Positions 29,779-38,705 are shown, counted from the first letter of the stretch. The stretch: 64,000 nucleotides of DNA from Pullilachnospira sp963929535 (GCA_963929535.1 CAWVIZ010000007.1:62001-126000); one strand, 5' to 3'. Notes: generated by a model from the letters alone, not told the origin. Program-made: numbers and translations.

Positions 29779-31334
29779 AATTCCTGCAGCTCCTGTTCTT
29801 CCCACAGCTTCAGGCTGAGGGTAAATATGGTTTCTTTTCCCGGCGTGCTTTGGGCTGTGATGGTCCCCTGATGCTCCCGGACGATTTTCCGGCAGATGGA
29901 CAGGCCCAGACCGGAGCTCCCCAGCTCCCGGGAATATTCCTTATTGATCCGGCAGAAGGGTTCAAAGATTTCCTCCAGCTTATCCGCGGGAATTCCCTCT
30001 CCCTGATTGATTACCTGGAGGACAGCCTGACCATCCCGGGGGAAAAGGCGGATGATGATCTCTTTTCCCTGGCTTCCGTATTTGATGGCATTGTCGGTAA
30101 GATTGATCAGTACCTGGCGAAGCCGATCCTCCTGTCCCAGGGTGATCAGGGAGGGGGCTCCCTGTACGGCAATGCGGCAGCTGTACCTCTGTGCTTTGGG
30201 CGTCATGGCCGCGGCTACACTTTCCGCCAGAACGGAGAGATTTACCGGTTCCGGTGAAAACTCCATTTTCCGATCGCCCATCTCCAGAAGCTGTACCACC
30301 ATCTGGTGCAGCCTGGTACTCTCCCCAAGAATGTGCCGGATTCCCCGATCGAAGAGCTCTGTGTCCTCCATTTTATCTTCCTGAAGAAGCTGGGCGTATC
30401 CCTGAATGGTGGTCAGAGGTGTTTTCAGCTCGTGGGTGACGTTATTGTAGAATTCCTGGCGGCTTTCCATCAGATTTCGGATGTTGTCCCTGTCCTTCTG
30501 GATCCTATCAAACTGCAGGGAGATCGTCTGCATCATCTGACTGTAGTTGACCGCCAGCTCCCCGATCTCATCCTTCCTTCTGGTCAGACGGCTGTCCTCC
30601 AGGGCATTGGGAATTCGGGAATTTCCATGCTTCATGATCCGGGAGATTTTGCCGGAGATACGGCTCAGCAGCTTTAAAGGACGGGTGACGGACCACAGAA
30701 GAAGAAATACCACCAGACCGGACAGCAGATATCCGGCACATACGATCTGCACCATCATATGCATGGTCTGAAGATTGGTCTGACGTATGGAAGAATAGTC
30801 CATCACAGCACCCAGGATTCCAAGCACCTCCCCGGCTACCTGCACCGGAGTGGAAAAATAGACCAGACAGGAGTCTCCTGATCCAAAGCGCATGGTAAAT
30901 GCGGCCTCTTCATTCAGGGCCCGCCTGAACGCCGTGGTCTGTTCCAGCTGCTGCTGGTCGTGATCCATGGAGGCACCCTCTCTGGGATACTGGTCAGTGA
31001 GAACCCCGTCTGTACTGTAAAGAAACAGTCTCCGGTTTCCTGTCCGGGCCAGCTCCGTCAGGATTTCCTGGGCGCAGTTGGTCAGACCCGCAAGATTGTT
31101 ATTTTCTCCCCGCATCATCAGGATCTGGCGGGAATAGATCTGCGCATTGGTCCGCAGACTGATACATTCCTCCTGGATCCTCTGTTCCAGGTTCTGGTTC
31201 AGCTGATTTTCCACTGTCAGGCACAGGATCAGCCCTCCCACCCCAAAAGTAAGGATAAGACCGGTAAATACCCGGAAACGAATGGAGTTCCAGAAACGAA
31301 CTCTTTTTTTCGGCTGTTTATTTTTGCGGTTCAT
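29775..31334 (-). CDS. Membrane sensor histidine kinase (OmpR-partner type)
   Basis: A 519-residue kinase. It has a first membrane helix at about 20-41, an extracellular sensor segment of about 150 residues, a second helix at about 192-214, a HAMP region, and the phosphoacceptor His301 in NNVTHELKTPLTTI. The ATPase domain has the N box NLTDNAIKYGS and the G2 box GSSGLGLSICRKI. ATG at 31334 overlaps the end of the response-regulator gene by 17 bp, so translation is coupled. The signal is unknown; the architecture resembles cell-wall or phosphate sensors. It passes phosphate to the regulator encoded just upstream. Confidence 0.92.
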   Translation of the reverse strand: MNRKNKQPKKRVRFWNSIRFRVFTGLILTFGVGGLILCLTVENQLNQNLEQRIQEECISLRTNAQIYSRQILMMRGENNNLAGLTNCAQEILTELARTGNRRLFLYSTDGVLTDQYPREGASMDHDQQQLEQTTAFRRALNEEAAFTMRFGSGDSCLVYFSTPVQVAGEVLGILGAVMDYSSIRQTNLQTMHMMVQIVCAGYLLSGLVVFLLLWSVTRPLKLLSRISGKISRIMKHGNSRIPNALEDSRLTRRKDEIGELAVNYSQMMQTISLQFDRIQKDRDNIRNLMESRQEFYNNVTHELKTPLTTIQGYAQLLQEDKMEDTELFDRGIRHILGESTRLHQMVVQLLEMGDRKMEFSPEPVNLSVLAESVAAAMTPKAQRYSCRIAVQGAPSLITLGQEDRLRQVLINLTDNAIKYGSQGKEIIIRLFPRDGQAVLQVINQGEGIPADKLEEIFEPFCRINKEYSRELGSSGLGLSICRKIVREHQGTITAQSTPGKETIFTLSLKLWEEQELQEL

Positions 31335-32037
31335 ATTTATACCCCACACCGAAGACCGTGGTCAGTCCTGATCCCTGTCCCAGCTTCTTGCGCAGCCGCT
31401 GGATGTGGATGTCCACGGTTCTGGTATCTCCCTCAAAATCATAGCCCCAGATCTGTTCCAGAAGGACGGCTCTTGTGAAGACCTGACCGGGATGTTCCAG
31501 AAGAAATACAAGAAGCTCGAATTCCTTGGGGGTAAGATCCAGCTTTTTCCCGTTCTGCGTGGCTGTCCATCCCTGGCGGGAAATCACCAGGCTTCCGCAG
31601 CGCAGGAGTTCCTCCTGGGCAGGAGAAGCAAGTCTCTGTTCCCGCTCCATGGACGCCTTTTCAAATCTCCGGAGAATGCTTTTTACTCTGGCGATCACTT
31701 CCCGCAGATCAAAGGGCTTGGTGATATAATCGTCAGCTCCTGTCTCCAGGCCGTACAGTTTGTCCTCCACGCTTCCTCTGGCCGTCAGCATGACGATGGG
31801 AATATTGTACCGTTCTGTGATGGTGCGGCACAGGTCCACCCCGCTGATATCCGGAAGCATCCAGTCCAGCAGCACCAGAGAAGGGGAAAATTCCCGCAGG
31901 ATCTTCCACCCCATTCCGGCGGAATACGCGCAGCGCACCTGGAAACCTTCTTTTTTCAGCCCATATGACAGAATATCCGCAATAGGCTTTTCGTCCTCTA
32001 TGATCAAAATTCTGTTATGTTTTTCCTGTTCCTGCAT
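31318..32037 (-). CDS. OmpR/PhoB-family response regulator
   Basis: A 239-residue regulator with an N-terminal receiver (acidic pocket IIEDE, phospho-Asp58 in LLDWMLPDISG, Lys in ITKPFD) and a C-terminal winged helix (LTPKEFELLVFLLEHPGQVF, RTVDIHIQRLRKKLG, GVGYKYE). The start at 32037 is chosen because GAGGGGAC precedes it by 5 bp; a start 5 codons earlier lacks a site. It is the first gene of the regulator-kinase-lipoprotein operon. A MITE copy lies immediately upstream and may sit within its promoter region. Confidence 0.93.
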   Translation of the reverse strand: MQEQEKHNRILIIEDEKPIADILSYGLKKEGFQVRCAYSAGMGWKILREFSPSLVLLDWMLPDISGVDLCRTITERYNIPIVMLTARGSVEDKLYGLETGADDYITKPFDLREVIARVKSILRRFEKASMEREQRLASPAQEELLRCGSLVISRQGWTATQNGKKLDLTPKEFELLVFLLEHPGQVFTRAVLLEQIWGYDFEGDTRTVDIHIQRLRKKLGQGSGLTTVFGVGYKYEPQK

Positions 32038-32068
32038 AAAATGTCCCCTCAAATAGTTTTTGGATATT

Positions 32069-32197
32069 GTAACAGTTCAGCCTTCCGGCTTCATTGTCAC
32101 AAACCCATGCACACAGCAGTCTGTACCTCGCTCCGGCCGGCGCCAAACGTGCGCCACCCGCACACCGCGGTTCGCGGGATAGTAGCTGAATCAGTAC
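32069..32197 (-). mobile_element. Decayed MITE copy upstream of the response regulator
   Basis: It begins with the same 18-bp end GTAACAGTTCAGCCTTCC (32069-32086). It continues as GGCTTCATTGTCACAAA...CATGCACACAG, matching the reverse complement of the right half of the 26917 MITE. The far end (CGCGGGATAGTAGCTGAATCAGTA) is degenerate. The interior also has the GCCAAACGTGCGCCACCCGCACACCGC module seen in the 234-bp elements. Approximate right boundary. Confidence 0.75.
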
Positions 32198-32288
32198 TTA
32201 ATACTACCATCTTATCATAATTCACAGAGATCTCCCACTTGTAACTTGTAAAAAAATTGTAACATTTCCAAAGATATTATGGGATATA

Positions 32289-32508
32289 ATGAGCGAAAGT
32301 GAGTCGGAGAAAGCGCAGCTTGATCCGGACGAACGGCGAATGGCGTTTACAGGCGAAGCCTGTAAAATAATGAGCGAAAGTGAGTCGGAGAAAGCGCAGC
32401 TTGCTCCAGACGAACGGCGAATGTCGTTTACAGGCTTTGCCTGTAAAATAATGAGCGAAAGTGAGTCGGAGAAAGCGCAGCTTGATCCGGACGAACGGCG
32501 AATGTCGC
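32289..32508 (+). repeat. Three tandem 81-bp repeats
   Basis: Units start at 32289, 32370 and 32451 with an exact 81-bp period; the third is cut short near 32508. Each begins ATGAGCGAAAGTGAGTCGGA. The two junctions hold perfect hairpins TTTACAGGC-GAA-GCCTGTAAA and TTTACAGGC-TTT-GCCTGTAAA, where only the loop differs. The first unit follows GATATAAT. Because 81 is a multiple of three, the block stays open in the frame of the downstream GIY-YIG gene and would encode MSESESEKAQLDPDERRM-like units, but no good ribosome site precedes it. A single related copy lies at 48408. Confidence 0.85.
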
Positions 32509-32555
32509 TGCAAATCATGGTGCGGTCCGGAAAGATGGGCCGCAAAGGAGAAAAA

Positions 32556-32816
32556 ATGAATTACACTTATATAGTAAAGTGCTCTGACAACACCCTGTAT
32601 ACCGGATGGACCACGGATCTGAAGCGGAGGCTGAAGGTTCATAATGAAGGAAAAGGGGCAAAATATACAAGGGCCAGACTTCCGGTGGAACTGGCTTATT
32701 TTGAAGAATTTGAGACCAAGGAGGAGGCCATGCGCCGGGAGTACGAGATCAAGCAGATGACCAGGCAGGAAAAGGAGAAGCTGCTGAGATCCAGAGAAAA
32801 ACGGCCTGTCTGTTGA
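32556..32816 (+). CDS. GIY-YIG domain protein (UPF0213/YhbQ-like)
   Basis: An 86-residue single-domain protein: the GIY-YIG variant YTYIVKCSDNTLYTGW at the N-terminus, Arg in DLKRRLKVHN, and the late Glu in EEAMRREYEIKQMTR. Members of this small family have a nuclease fold, but the biological role of the stand-alone form is unclear. ATG 32556 follows AAAGGAG at 6 bp, and gives the full domain. An open frame extends upstream through the three 81-bp repeats, which would add 89 residues; this is judged not to be the natural protein because the repeats occur elsewhere without the gene. Confidence 0.88.
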   Translation: MNYTYIVKCSDNTLYTGWTTDLKRRLKVHNEGKGAKYTRARLPVELAYFEEFETKEEAMRREYEIKQMTRQEKEKLLRSREKRPVC

Positions 32817-32911
32817 GCGGGTTTTTCTGTCTTTTGTGTAGGAGCGCTTGTGCCGGGAGCGGCGGATTTTTATAATGAGGCTGTAGCCGCTGCAGTGCAG
32901 GGAGGAGTTTG

Positions 32912-33625
32912 ATGGTACAGATTGCTGTTTGTGACGATGATCCCAGGATCCTGGAAGAAATGAAGGAAATCCTGAAGGCTTATGAAGGATTTCCCCATAT
33001 GGAAGATTTTTATACAGGAGGGGAAGCGCTGCTTCAGGCGTCCCGGCGTTATGATATCCTGTTTCTGGATATTGATATGCCTGGGATGGACGGTATCGAA
33101 ACAGCCCGGAGGATTCGCAGGGAGGATCGAAGAATGAAGATCATCTTTGTGACCAACTACGGAGGATATGCGGGATACGCCTTTGGGGTCCATGCTTTCG
33201 CATATCTGAGAAAACCGGTAAAGCCATCCGCGGTTTACCGACAGATGGAAGAGGCATGGCAGTATCTTCAGGAAGAGCCGTCAGCTGCCGAAATCTGTCT
33301 GGAGACAGAGGAGGGGCGTCTGCGGATAGATGTGAGAGAAATCCTCGCTTTCGAGTATGTCAGCAGAAAGATACGGGTACATACCCTGCAGGGGATGTAT
33401 CAGTACCGGGGAAAGATCACGGAATGCCTGGAGCGGATGGAACCCATGGGATTTGCCATGCCTCACAAAAGTTTTGTGGTGAACCTGTATCAGGTGAAGA
33501 GCATCCGGGGATATGAGATTATTCTGCTGGACGGCAGCACAGTCCCTCTTTCTCAGAAAAAGTCCAGGGAATTTCGGGAAAAGCTGGGGGCTTATCTGGC
33601 AAAACAGGTGGCGGAAGTAAGATAA
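32912..33625 (+). CDS. LytTR-family response regulator (AgrA-like)
   Basis: A 237-residue regulator. The receiver has CDDD near the N-terminus and phospho-Asp53 in LFLDIDMPGMDG. The C-terminal LytTR DNA-binding domain is recognised by ILAFEYVSRKIRVHT, AMPHKSFVVNLYQVKSI and LDGSTVPLSQKK. ATG 32912 follows GGGAGGAG. It pairs with the GHKL kinase 112 bp downstream, the arrangement of Agr-type peptide sensors. No AgrB or AgrD is nearby, so the signal peptide system, if any, is elsewhere. Confidence 0.92.
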   Translation: MVQIAVCDDDPRILEEMKEILKAYEGFPHMEDFYTGGEALLQASRRYDILFLDIDMPGMDGIETARRIRREDRRMKIIFVTNYGGYAGYAFGVHAFAYLRKPVKPSAVYRQMEEAWQYLQEEPSAAEICLETEEGRLRIDVREILAFEYVSRKIRVHTLQGMYQYRGKITECLERMEPMGFAMPHKSFVVNLYQVKSIRGYEIILLDGSTVPLSQKKSREFREKLGAYLAKQVAEVR

Positions 33626-33628
33626 ATT

Positions 33629-33712
33629 GAAAAGTTCAGTCACCCACTGTTTCGCAAAGACCGCTGTGTGTCAGTGCTTGGGACAGTGAAGCAGGAAGGC
33701 CGGACTGTTATG
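33629..33712. mobile_element. MITE remnant between regulator and kinase
   Basis: The right end ACAGTGAAGCAGGAAGGC-CGGACTGTTA closely matches the right end of the 26917 MITE, and the left side has AAGTTCAGTCAC. The interior is shortened. It separates the two genes of an otherwise tight operon. Confidence 0.62.
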
Positions 33713-33737
33713 TTAAAATACGGGGAGGAAGGATGCA

Positions 33738-35042
33738 ATGGGCGGCTATGGAATCTATCCGGCTCAGGGGACGGAAATTTTTCTGGGGCTTCTGTGGAGA
33801 CTGTCCTTTCTGGGATGTCTCTATTATTATCTGTCCCGGGATAATGAAAAGTTATCCGTAAGAAGGAGACTGTGGTTCCTTTTGGCGGCTGTGATACTGA
33901 TCCTGGTTCCTGAGGGACTGCTGGCTGTCACTGCCAGCAATGCTCTCTATATCGGACTGCTGACGGTGCTGGTATGTCTCACCGGATTTCTGATATTCGG
34001 CCACAGAGGAGTACGAATCCTTCGGACAGCGGTATACTGTCTTGCGCTGATGGCGTATGACAGCCTGGCGGTTCTGCTTTTGCAGGCTGTACTGAATGGA
34101 AATTTCCAGACGATTTCCCTGTATTTGGAATCCTGGAATGTATGGCTTGGTCTGCAGTATGCTGTGAAGGCGGCGGGGGAATGGGCGCTGAGCTTCTTCT
34201 TCGGCAGAGCCTTCCGGCGGGGAGAGGGTGTCAGCCTTACAGGACGGCAGTATCTGGTACTTTCCTTCCTGCCGGTGGTGTCGCTGGTATATCTGCTGTC
34301 TCTGCTGGCCTGCAGCGATATCTTTATTCTGCGGTACGGTTTCTGGCTTTTGCTGCTGAATCTGGTTCTGATCCTGGGAATGAATGGGTTCGTGATCTGG
34401 CTGTTCCGGGATCAGCAGCGGCGCAGGGCAGAAGAGCTGGAGCTGGAGCTGTACCGGCAGCAGGAGCTGCTGCGGATGCGTCAGTATCAGGAGTTGGAGG
34501 AATCCTATCAGGCTTCCCGTAAGGTGATCCACGATGTGAAAAACCATATGCAGATTCTGGCCCGTCTGTATCATTCCGGGGAGATCGGTGATGCGGACCG
34601 TTATCTGAGGGATATGAACGGAATGCTGAGAAGTCTGGACCGGGTGGTCTACACGGATCAGAAGATGCTGAACATTATCCTCAATGAGAAACTGAACGTG
34701 GAGGAACTGAAGGGGGTAAGACTTCAGATCCAGGTGGGAGAGATCCATCTGGACTTTATGCGGAACGTGGATATTACTACAATTTTTACCAATCTGCTGG
34801 ATAACGGAAAGGAAGCCCTGCGGCAGGTGGAAGGGGAAAAATATCTGCGGCTGACAGTGGAGGAGGTGCGGGATTTTCTTCTGATCGATATGGAAAATAC
34901 CTGGAATCCCCGTGGGGAAAAAACAGGACATCAGGGTCTGGGACTGAAAAATGTGGAAAATGCTCTGAAGACCTATCACGGAACGCTGCGGACAGAACAG
35001 CGGGAGAATATTTTTCATGTGAATATCCTGATACCGCTTTGA
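33738..35042 (+). CDS. GHKL sensor histidine kinase (AgrC-like)
   Basis: A 434-residue kinase with about six N-terminal membrane helices (to about residue 220) and a coiled-coil linker rich in Glu, Gln and Arg. The phosphoacceptor is His265 in SRKVIHDVKNHMQ, and a GHKL ATPase with NLLDNGKEAL and GLGLKNVENAL follows. This layout is that of AgrC/ComD quorum and peptide sensors. ATG 33738 follows GGGGAGGAAGG. It partners the LytTR regulator upstream. The next gene, a small lipoprotein, starts 27 bp later, so the operon probably continues. Confidence 0.9.
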   Translation: MGGYGIYPAQGTEIFLGLLWRLSFLGCLYYYLSRDNEKLSVRRRLWFLLAAVILILVPEGLLAVTASNALYIGLLTVLVCLTGFLIFGHRGVRILRTAVYCLALMAYDSLAVLLLQAVLNGNFQTISLYLESWNVWLGLQYAVKAAGEWALSFFFGRAFRRGEGVSLTGRQYLVLSFLPVVSLVYLLSLLACSDIFILRYGFWLLLLNLVLILGMNGFVIWLFRDQQRRRAEELELELYRQQELLRMRQYQELEESYQASRKVIHDVKNHMQILARLYHSGEIGDADRYLRDMNGMLRSLDRVVYTDQKMLNIILNEKLNVEELKGVRLQIQVGEIHLDFMRNVDITTIFTNLLDNGKEALRQVEGEKYLRLTVEEVRDFLLIDMENTWNPRGEKTGHQGLGLKNVENALKTYHGTLRTEQRENIFHVNILIPL

Positions 35043-35068
35043 CTGTAAGATCAGGAAGGAGGAAGAAT

Positions 35069-35485
35069 ATGATGAGAAAAAGATGGAAGGCGCTGACGCT
35101 GGTTCTTCTGCTGGCTCTGTGTGCTGCGGGATGCAGCAAAAAGCTTTCAGACAGATTTGACCGGGATGCGCTGGAGGAAAAGGTGAGCACCGTTATCAGT
35201 CTGGCTGTGCAGGGGGACTATGATACATTGTATGAGGAGGAATTTTCCCAGCAGATCATCACCCAGATCGATCAGGAAAGTCTGAAGACGGCTGTGGACG
35301 AGGTGATCGGACCGTTGGGAGAGTTTCAGGAGATCCAGAAGATCACGTATATGGGAGATGAGGATAAGGATACAGAAACGCCGTACGCCATTGCGGTGGC
35401 AGTGGTTCAGTTTCAGGAGGGAAAGGCTCAGTTTACCCTGTCCTTTAATTTATCCATGAAGTGTATAGGATTCTGGATAAAATAG
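35069..35485 (+). CDS. DUF3887-like lipoprotein
   Basis: A 138-residue secreted protein. ATG 35069 follows AGGAAGGAGGA. The signal peptide MMRKRWKALTLVLLLALC ends at the lipobox CAAGC. The mature domain (residues 30-138), with VIGPLGEFQEIQKITYMGDED and the C-terminal LSMKCIGFWIK, fits DUF3887, a small NTF2-like extracytoplasmic domain found in Firmicutes. It directly follows the AgrC-like kinase and could be a surface accessory or a target of the system. Function is not known. Confidence 0.75.
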   Translation: MMRKRWKALTLVLLLALCAAGCSKKLSDRFDRDALEEKVSTVISLAVQGDYDTLYEEEFSQQIITQIDQESLKTAVDEVIGPLGEFQEIQKITYMGDEDKDTETPYAIAVAVVQFQEGKAQFTLSFNLSMKCIGFWIK

Positions 35486-35567
35486 GTGACAGTGCAGTCA
35501 TCAACCGAAGTCCCTGCAGGCAGTCCGCTTGGCTCTGCCCCCGGGAAGAAAAGACAGGAGGAAGTGC

Positions 35568-36164
35568 ATGAAAGAAAAGATCCGTATCAGGAAAACTCCG
35601 TATATCCGGTGGATCAGCCGGATTTCCTGGGTGCTTCTGGTGATCTATATGGTATGGTTTGTATATCGATGGAGACAGCTTCCCCAGACGGTTCCCCTTC
35701 ACTTCGGGTTTGACGGGACGCCGGACCGATGGGGAGGAAAAGAGTCTCTGTGGATGACTCCCGCCCTGGCTCTGGCTGTGTTTGCCGGGCTGACGGTGAT
35801 CCTGCGGTTTCCGGGAATATGGAATACCGGTTTTAAGCCGGTGACAGAGGAAAACAGAGACTGGGTATATCAGAACCTGGCTTCCATGCTGGTGTCCGTC
35901 CGGCTGGGGGCGGAGGTGATCCTGATGTACAGCAGCTGGAAAGGAATGACGGATTACCGGATGGGAGGCTGGTTCTGGCTGATATGGTTTGCGGTGCTTT
36001 TCGGCCCTGTTATCTTTTTCACTGTCCGGATGTCCAGACCGCCGGAGAACCCGGGGAAGAATCCCAACGGAAAGTCAGCGGGAAGAGACGGTCACAGATC
36101 AGGAGAAAGAAAGGCGCCCTCCGCCGGGAAGACGGAAGGCACCAGAGAGGACAGGTGGATATGA
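35568..36164 (+). CDS. DUF1648-domain membrane protein
   Basis: A 198-residue protein with about four membrane helices. The N-terminal part contains VPLHFGFDGTPDRWGGK, the DUF1648 signature between helix one and two, as in SdpI-like and related immunity or envelope proteins. The C-terminal 50 residues are a basic, Pro/Gly/Arg-rich tail that looks disordered. ATG 35568 follows AGGAGGAAG. Upstream at 35515-35548 is a short remnant similar to the CCCGCGGG end of the 234-bp repeat, and a full copy of that repeat begins 10 bp after the stop. Function unknown; SdpI-like immunity is only one possibility. Confidence 0.72.
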   Translation: MKEKIRIRKTPYIRWISRISWVLLVIYMVWFVYRWRQLPQTVPLHFGFDGTPDRWGGKESLWMTPALALAVFAGLTVILRFPGIWNTGFKPVTEENRDWVYQNLASMLVSVRLGAEVILMYSSWKGMTDYRMGGWFWLIWFAVLFGPVIFFTVRMSRPPENPGKNPNGKSAGRDGHRSGERKAPSAGKTEGTREDRWI

Positions 36165-36173
36165 ACCTCCTTC

Positions 36174-36407
36174 ATTCCCGCGGGCAACGAGCCAAGCGGA
36201 CATGCTTGCATGTCCATTTGGCGGCGCTGTGTGCCGGTGGCACACGTTTAGCGCCGACCGAAGTGGAACGGAGACCTGCCGCGAGGGACGCTGTGTGCCA
36301 GCGGCACACGGTTAGCGCCGATCGCAGCGAAGCGAAGACCAGATACCCCGCAGCTCTGCTGCGCTGCAAGTTTGATGCCCCGTAGCTTGCTGCGGGGTCT
36401 TTGACTT
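36174..36407 (+). repeat. 234-bp multi-hairpin repeat element, copy B
   Basis: Same element as copy A (19745-19978) in the opposite orientation, also 234 bp. It runs from ATTCCCGCGGGCAACGAGCC to GCTGCGGGGTCTTTGACTT. Its last hairpin (CCCCGTAGCTTGCTGCGGGG then TCTTT) can act as a terminator for the DUF1648 gene just upstream. It contains two GTGTGCC...GGCACAC palindromes. No clear target-site duplication was found. Confidence 0.87.
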
Positions 36408-36451
36408 GTCATCTGTCCCGGACAGGGCCGGCAGCGGATACCGACCCGCTG

Positions 36452-37567
36452 TTATATGATATCATTTTTTCGGATATAGCCGGGGTTCTGGGGCTGGGCG
36501 GAGATGGTTACCGGATGGATGATCCGGACATTTTTATCCACCACCTGGTTTTCCAGAACGGCGTCTTTTCCCACGGTCACTCCGGGAAGCAGCACGCAGT
36601 TTCGGATGACGGCGCCCTTCTGGATCACACAGCCTCTTCCCACCACGGAATGCTCCAGATGTCCCTCGATCAGGCAGCCGTTGGAGACCATGGAATTCTT
36701 TACAGATGCCGACTCAAAGTACTGAGTGGGACAGGAATCGTTGGTCCTGGTGTAGATGGGCCAGTCATTTTTAAAAAGGTCGGAAGCGGTCTTAAAGTCG
36801 ATCAGGGAAATATTGGCGTCATAGTAGCTTTTAAAATCCGTGATGGACGCGAAATATCCCCGGTGAGCGATCCCGCGTACATCCAGCTCACTGCACTGGC
36901 TGTTGACCACATCGCAGAGGGTGTACATGGAGGACAGCTTTTTTCCTTTTTTCACCAGGTCCATGAACAGATCTTTTTTCATCAGGTAGGTGTCCATGAA
37001 AATGCTGCGGTTTCTGGCAGTCCCGCTGTTGGCGTTAATGGATTCCACCTTTCTGTGCTGTCCCATATTCAGGATACTGCAGCTTAAAAACTGTTCTCTG
37101 GCGTTCTCTGTGGAATGATAGAGCAGAGAGATATCCGCTCCTGACCGGATATGTTCCTGCAGCAGTTCCGCAAAATCCGCGGAGTATACCATGTAAGAGG
37201 GAGCGATGACCACATAGGAACAGTTTGCCGCTTCTATGTCATCCAGATTCTGGGAAAAGGCCCGGATATCATTGTTGTAAATGATATTTTCCGTGCTGTC
37301 CTCGGAAAACAGGATCTGCAGATTTCCCCTTTTGGAGTTGATGTTGTACTGCCTTCCGGTTCCCACATGCTCCACCAGAGAACGGGGTTTTCTCTGACTG
37401 TAGACCTGGATCTGATCAATACCGCTGTTGCTCATATTGGAAATGGGAAAATCAATGACCCGGTATCTTCCCAGAAAGGAAAAGGCTCCGATGGGACGGT
37501 AGGTCTGCAGCCCTTCCACCCAAATATGCTTTGCGGAAAAATTCACGATTCCCAATGCTCGTTCCAT
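36452..37567 (-). CDS. glgD: GlgD-type ADP-glucose pyrophosphorylase subunit
   Basis: A 371-residue nucleotidyltransferase-fold protein paired with GlgC. It keeps the overall fold (GRYRVIDFPISNMSNSGI, left-handed beta-helix repeats such as CVIQKGAVIRNCVLLPG at the C-terminus). It lacks the catalytic GGxGxRL loop, reading GIVNFSAKHIWVEGLQ instead. This is the hallmark of Firmicutes GlgD, a non-catalytic partner that tunes the GlgC enzyme. ATG at 37567 is used with GGGGG 9 bp upstream; it begins 1 bp after the glgC stop, so the genes are coupled. Confidence 0.92.
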   Translation of the reverse strand: MERALGIVNFSAKHIWVEGLQTYRPIGAFSFLGRYRVIDFPISNMSNSGIDQIQVYSQRKPRSLVEHVGTGRQYNINSKRGNLQILFSEDSTENIIYNNDIRAFSQNLDDIEAANCSYVVIAPSYMVYSADFAELLQEHIRSGADISLLYHSTENAREQFLSCSILNMGQHRKVESINANSGTARNRSIFMDTYLMKKDLFMDLVKKGKKLSSMYTLCDVVNSQCSELDVRGIAHRGYFASITDFKSYYDANISLIDFKTASDLFKNDWPIYTRTNDSCPTQYFESASVKNSMVSNGCLIEGHLEHSVVGRGCVIQKGAVIRNCVLLPGVTVGKDAVLENQVVDKNVRIIHPVTISAQPQNPGYIRKNDII

Positions 37568-37568
37568 A

Positions 37569-38705
37569 TCATTCAACCCCCTTTACATGATGCGCGATCA
37601 ACTGAATGTCACCGTTTTTATTTCCCACAACGGCATTGGCTCCTATGGTGACGCCGTCAGCGGCCAGAACTCTGTTCACCACAGCCCCTGCCTCCACTGT
37701 GACGCCCGGCATCAGCACACTGTCGCTGACAATGGCACCGGGACCGATCCGGACGCCGTGGAACAGGACGGATTTGTTCACCTGCCCCTCGATAATGCAG
37801 CCCTGGTTGATGAAACCGCCGTTGATGGAAGCGTTGGGGCCCACGTAGTGGGGAAGGGAGGTGACGTCCTCTGTATAGATCTTCCAGGTGGGATCATTGA
37901 GATCCAGCAGATTGTTCTTGTCCAGCAGATCCATATTGGCCTGCCACAGAGAGTCCACCGTCCCCACATCCTTCCAGTAGCCCTGGAAACGGTAGGCAAA
38001 CAGATTCCGGTTCTCCGCGATAAGCGCCGGAATGATATCCTTGCCGAAATCATGCATGGAATCGGGATTTTTCTGATCGGCAACCAGGATTTTCCGGAGA
38101 AATTTCCAGTTGAAGATATAGATTCCCATGGATGCAAGCGTGCTTCTGGGATGCCGGGGCTTTTCCTCAAAGGAAAGGATCCGGCCGGAGGGATCTGTCT
38201 CCAGGATTCCGAACCGGCTGGCTTCCTCAGGGGAGACATCAATGACAGCAATGGTCACATCCGCGTTCTGCTGTTTGTGCCATGCCAGCATTTTGGAATA
38301 GTTCATCTTATAGATGTGATCGCCGGACAGCACCAGAAGATGCTCCGGGGCATAGGAATCGATAAAATCCATATTCTGGGAAATGGCATCCGCCGTCCCC
38401 CGGTAAACATCCAGGTTGGTATCTGCCGTCTCTCTGGGAGACAGTACAAAAACACCGCTGTTTTTGGCATCCAGTCCCCAGCGGCCGCCTGCCGCCACAT
38501 AACTGTTGAGAAGCACAGATTCATACTGGGTGAGTACACCTACGATATCGATGCCGCTGTTGGCGCAGTTGCTCAGGGCAAAGTCAATGATCCGATATTT
38601 TCCTCCGAAGGATACGGCAGGCTTGGCCACCTTCCGGGTCAGTTCGTGGAGCCGGCTCCCTCGTCCCCCGGCCAGGATCATGGCCAGCATATTGTTCTGC
38701 TTCAT
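37569..38705 (-). CDS. glgC: Glucose-1-phosphate adenylyltransferase
   Basis: A 378-residue enzyme making ADP-glucose from ATP and glucose-1-phosphate for glycogen synthesis. It has the N-terminal AMILAGGRGSRLHELT, KPAVSFGGKYRIIDFALSN, the substrate region LSGDHIYKMNY and C-terminal beta-helix repeats (GPGAIVSDSVLMPGVTVEAG). The start at 38705 follows AGAGAGG. It is the first gene of the glgC-glgD pair. Glycogen synthase and branching enzyme are not in the window. Confidence 0.94.
   Translation of the reverse strand: MKQNNMLAMILAGGRGSRLHELTRKVAKPAVSFGGKYRIIDFALSNCANSGIDIVGVLTQYESVLLNSYVAAGGRWGLDAKNSGVFVLSPRETADTNLDVYRGTADAISQNMDFIDSYAPEHLLVLSGDHIYKMNYSKMLAWHKQQNADVTIAVIDVSPEEASRFGILETDPSGRILSFEEKPRHPRSTLASMGIYIFNWKFLRKILVADQKNPDSMHDFGKDIIPALIAENRNLFAYRFQGYWKDVGTVDSLWQANMDLLDKNNLLDLNDPTWKIYTEDVTSLPHYVGPNASINGGFINQGCIIEGQVNKSVLFHGVRIGPGAIVSDSVLMPGVTVEAGAVVNRVLAADGVTIGANAVVGNKNGDIQLIAHHVKGVE

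Noticed and set aside
32289..32508. Possible CRISPR array
   Set aside because: The 81-bp units are directly adjacent without variable spacers and no cas genes are near; they are tandem repeats.
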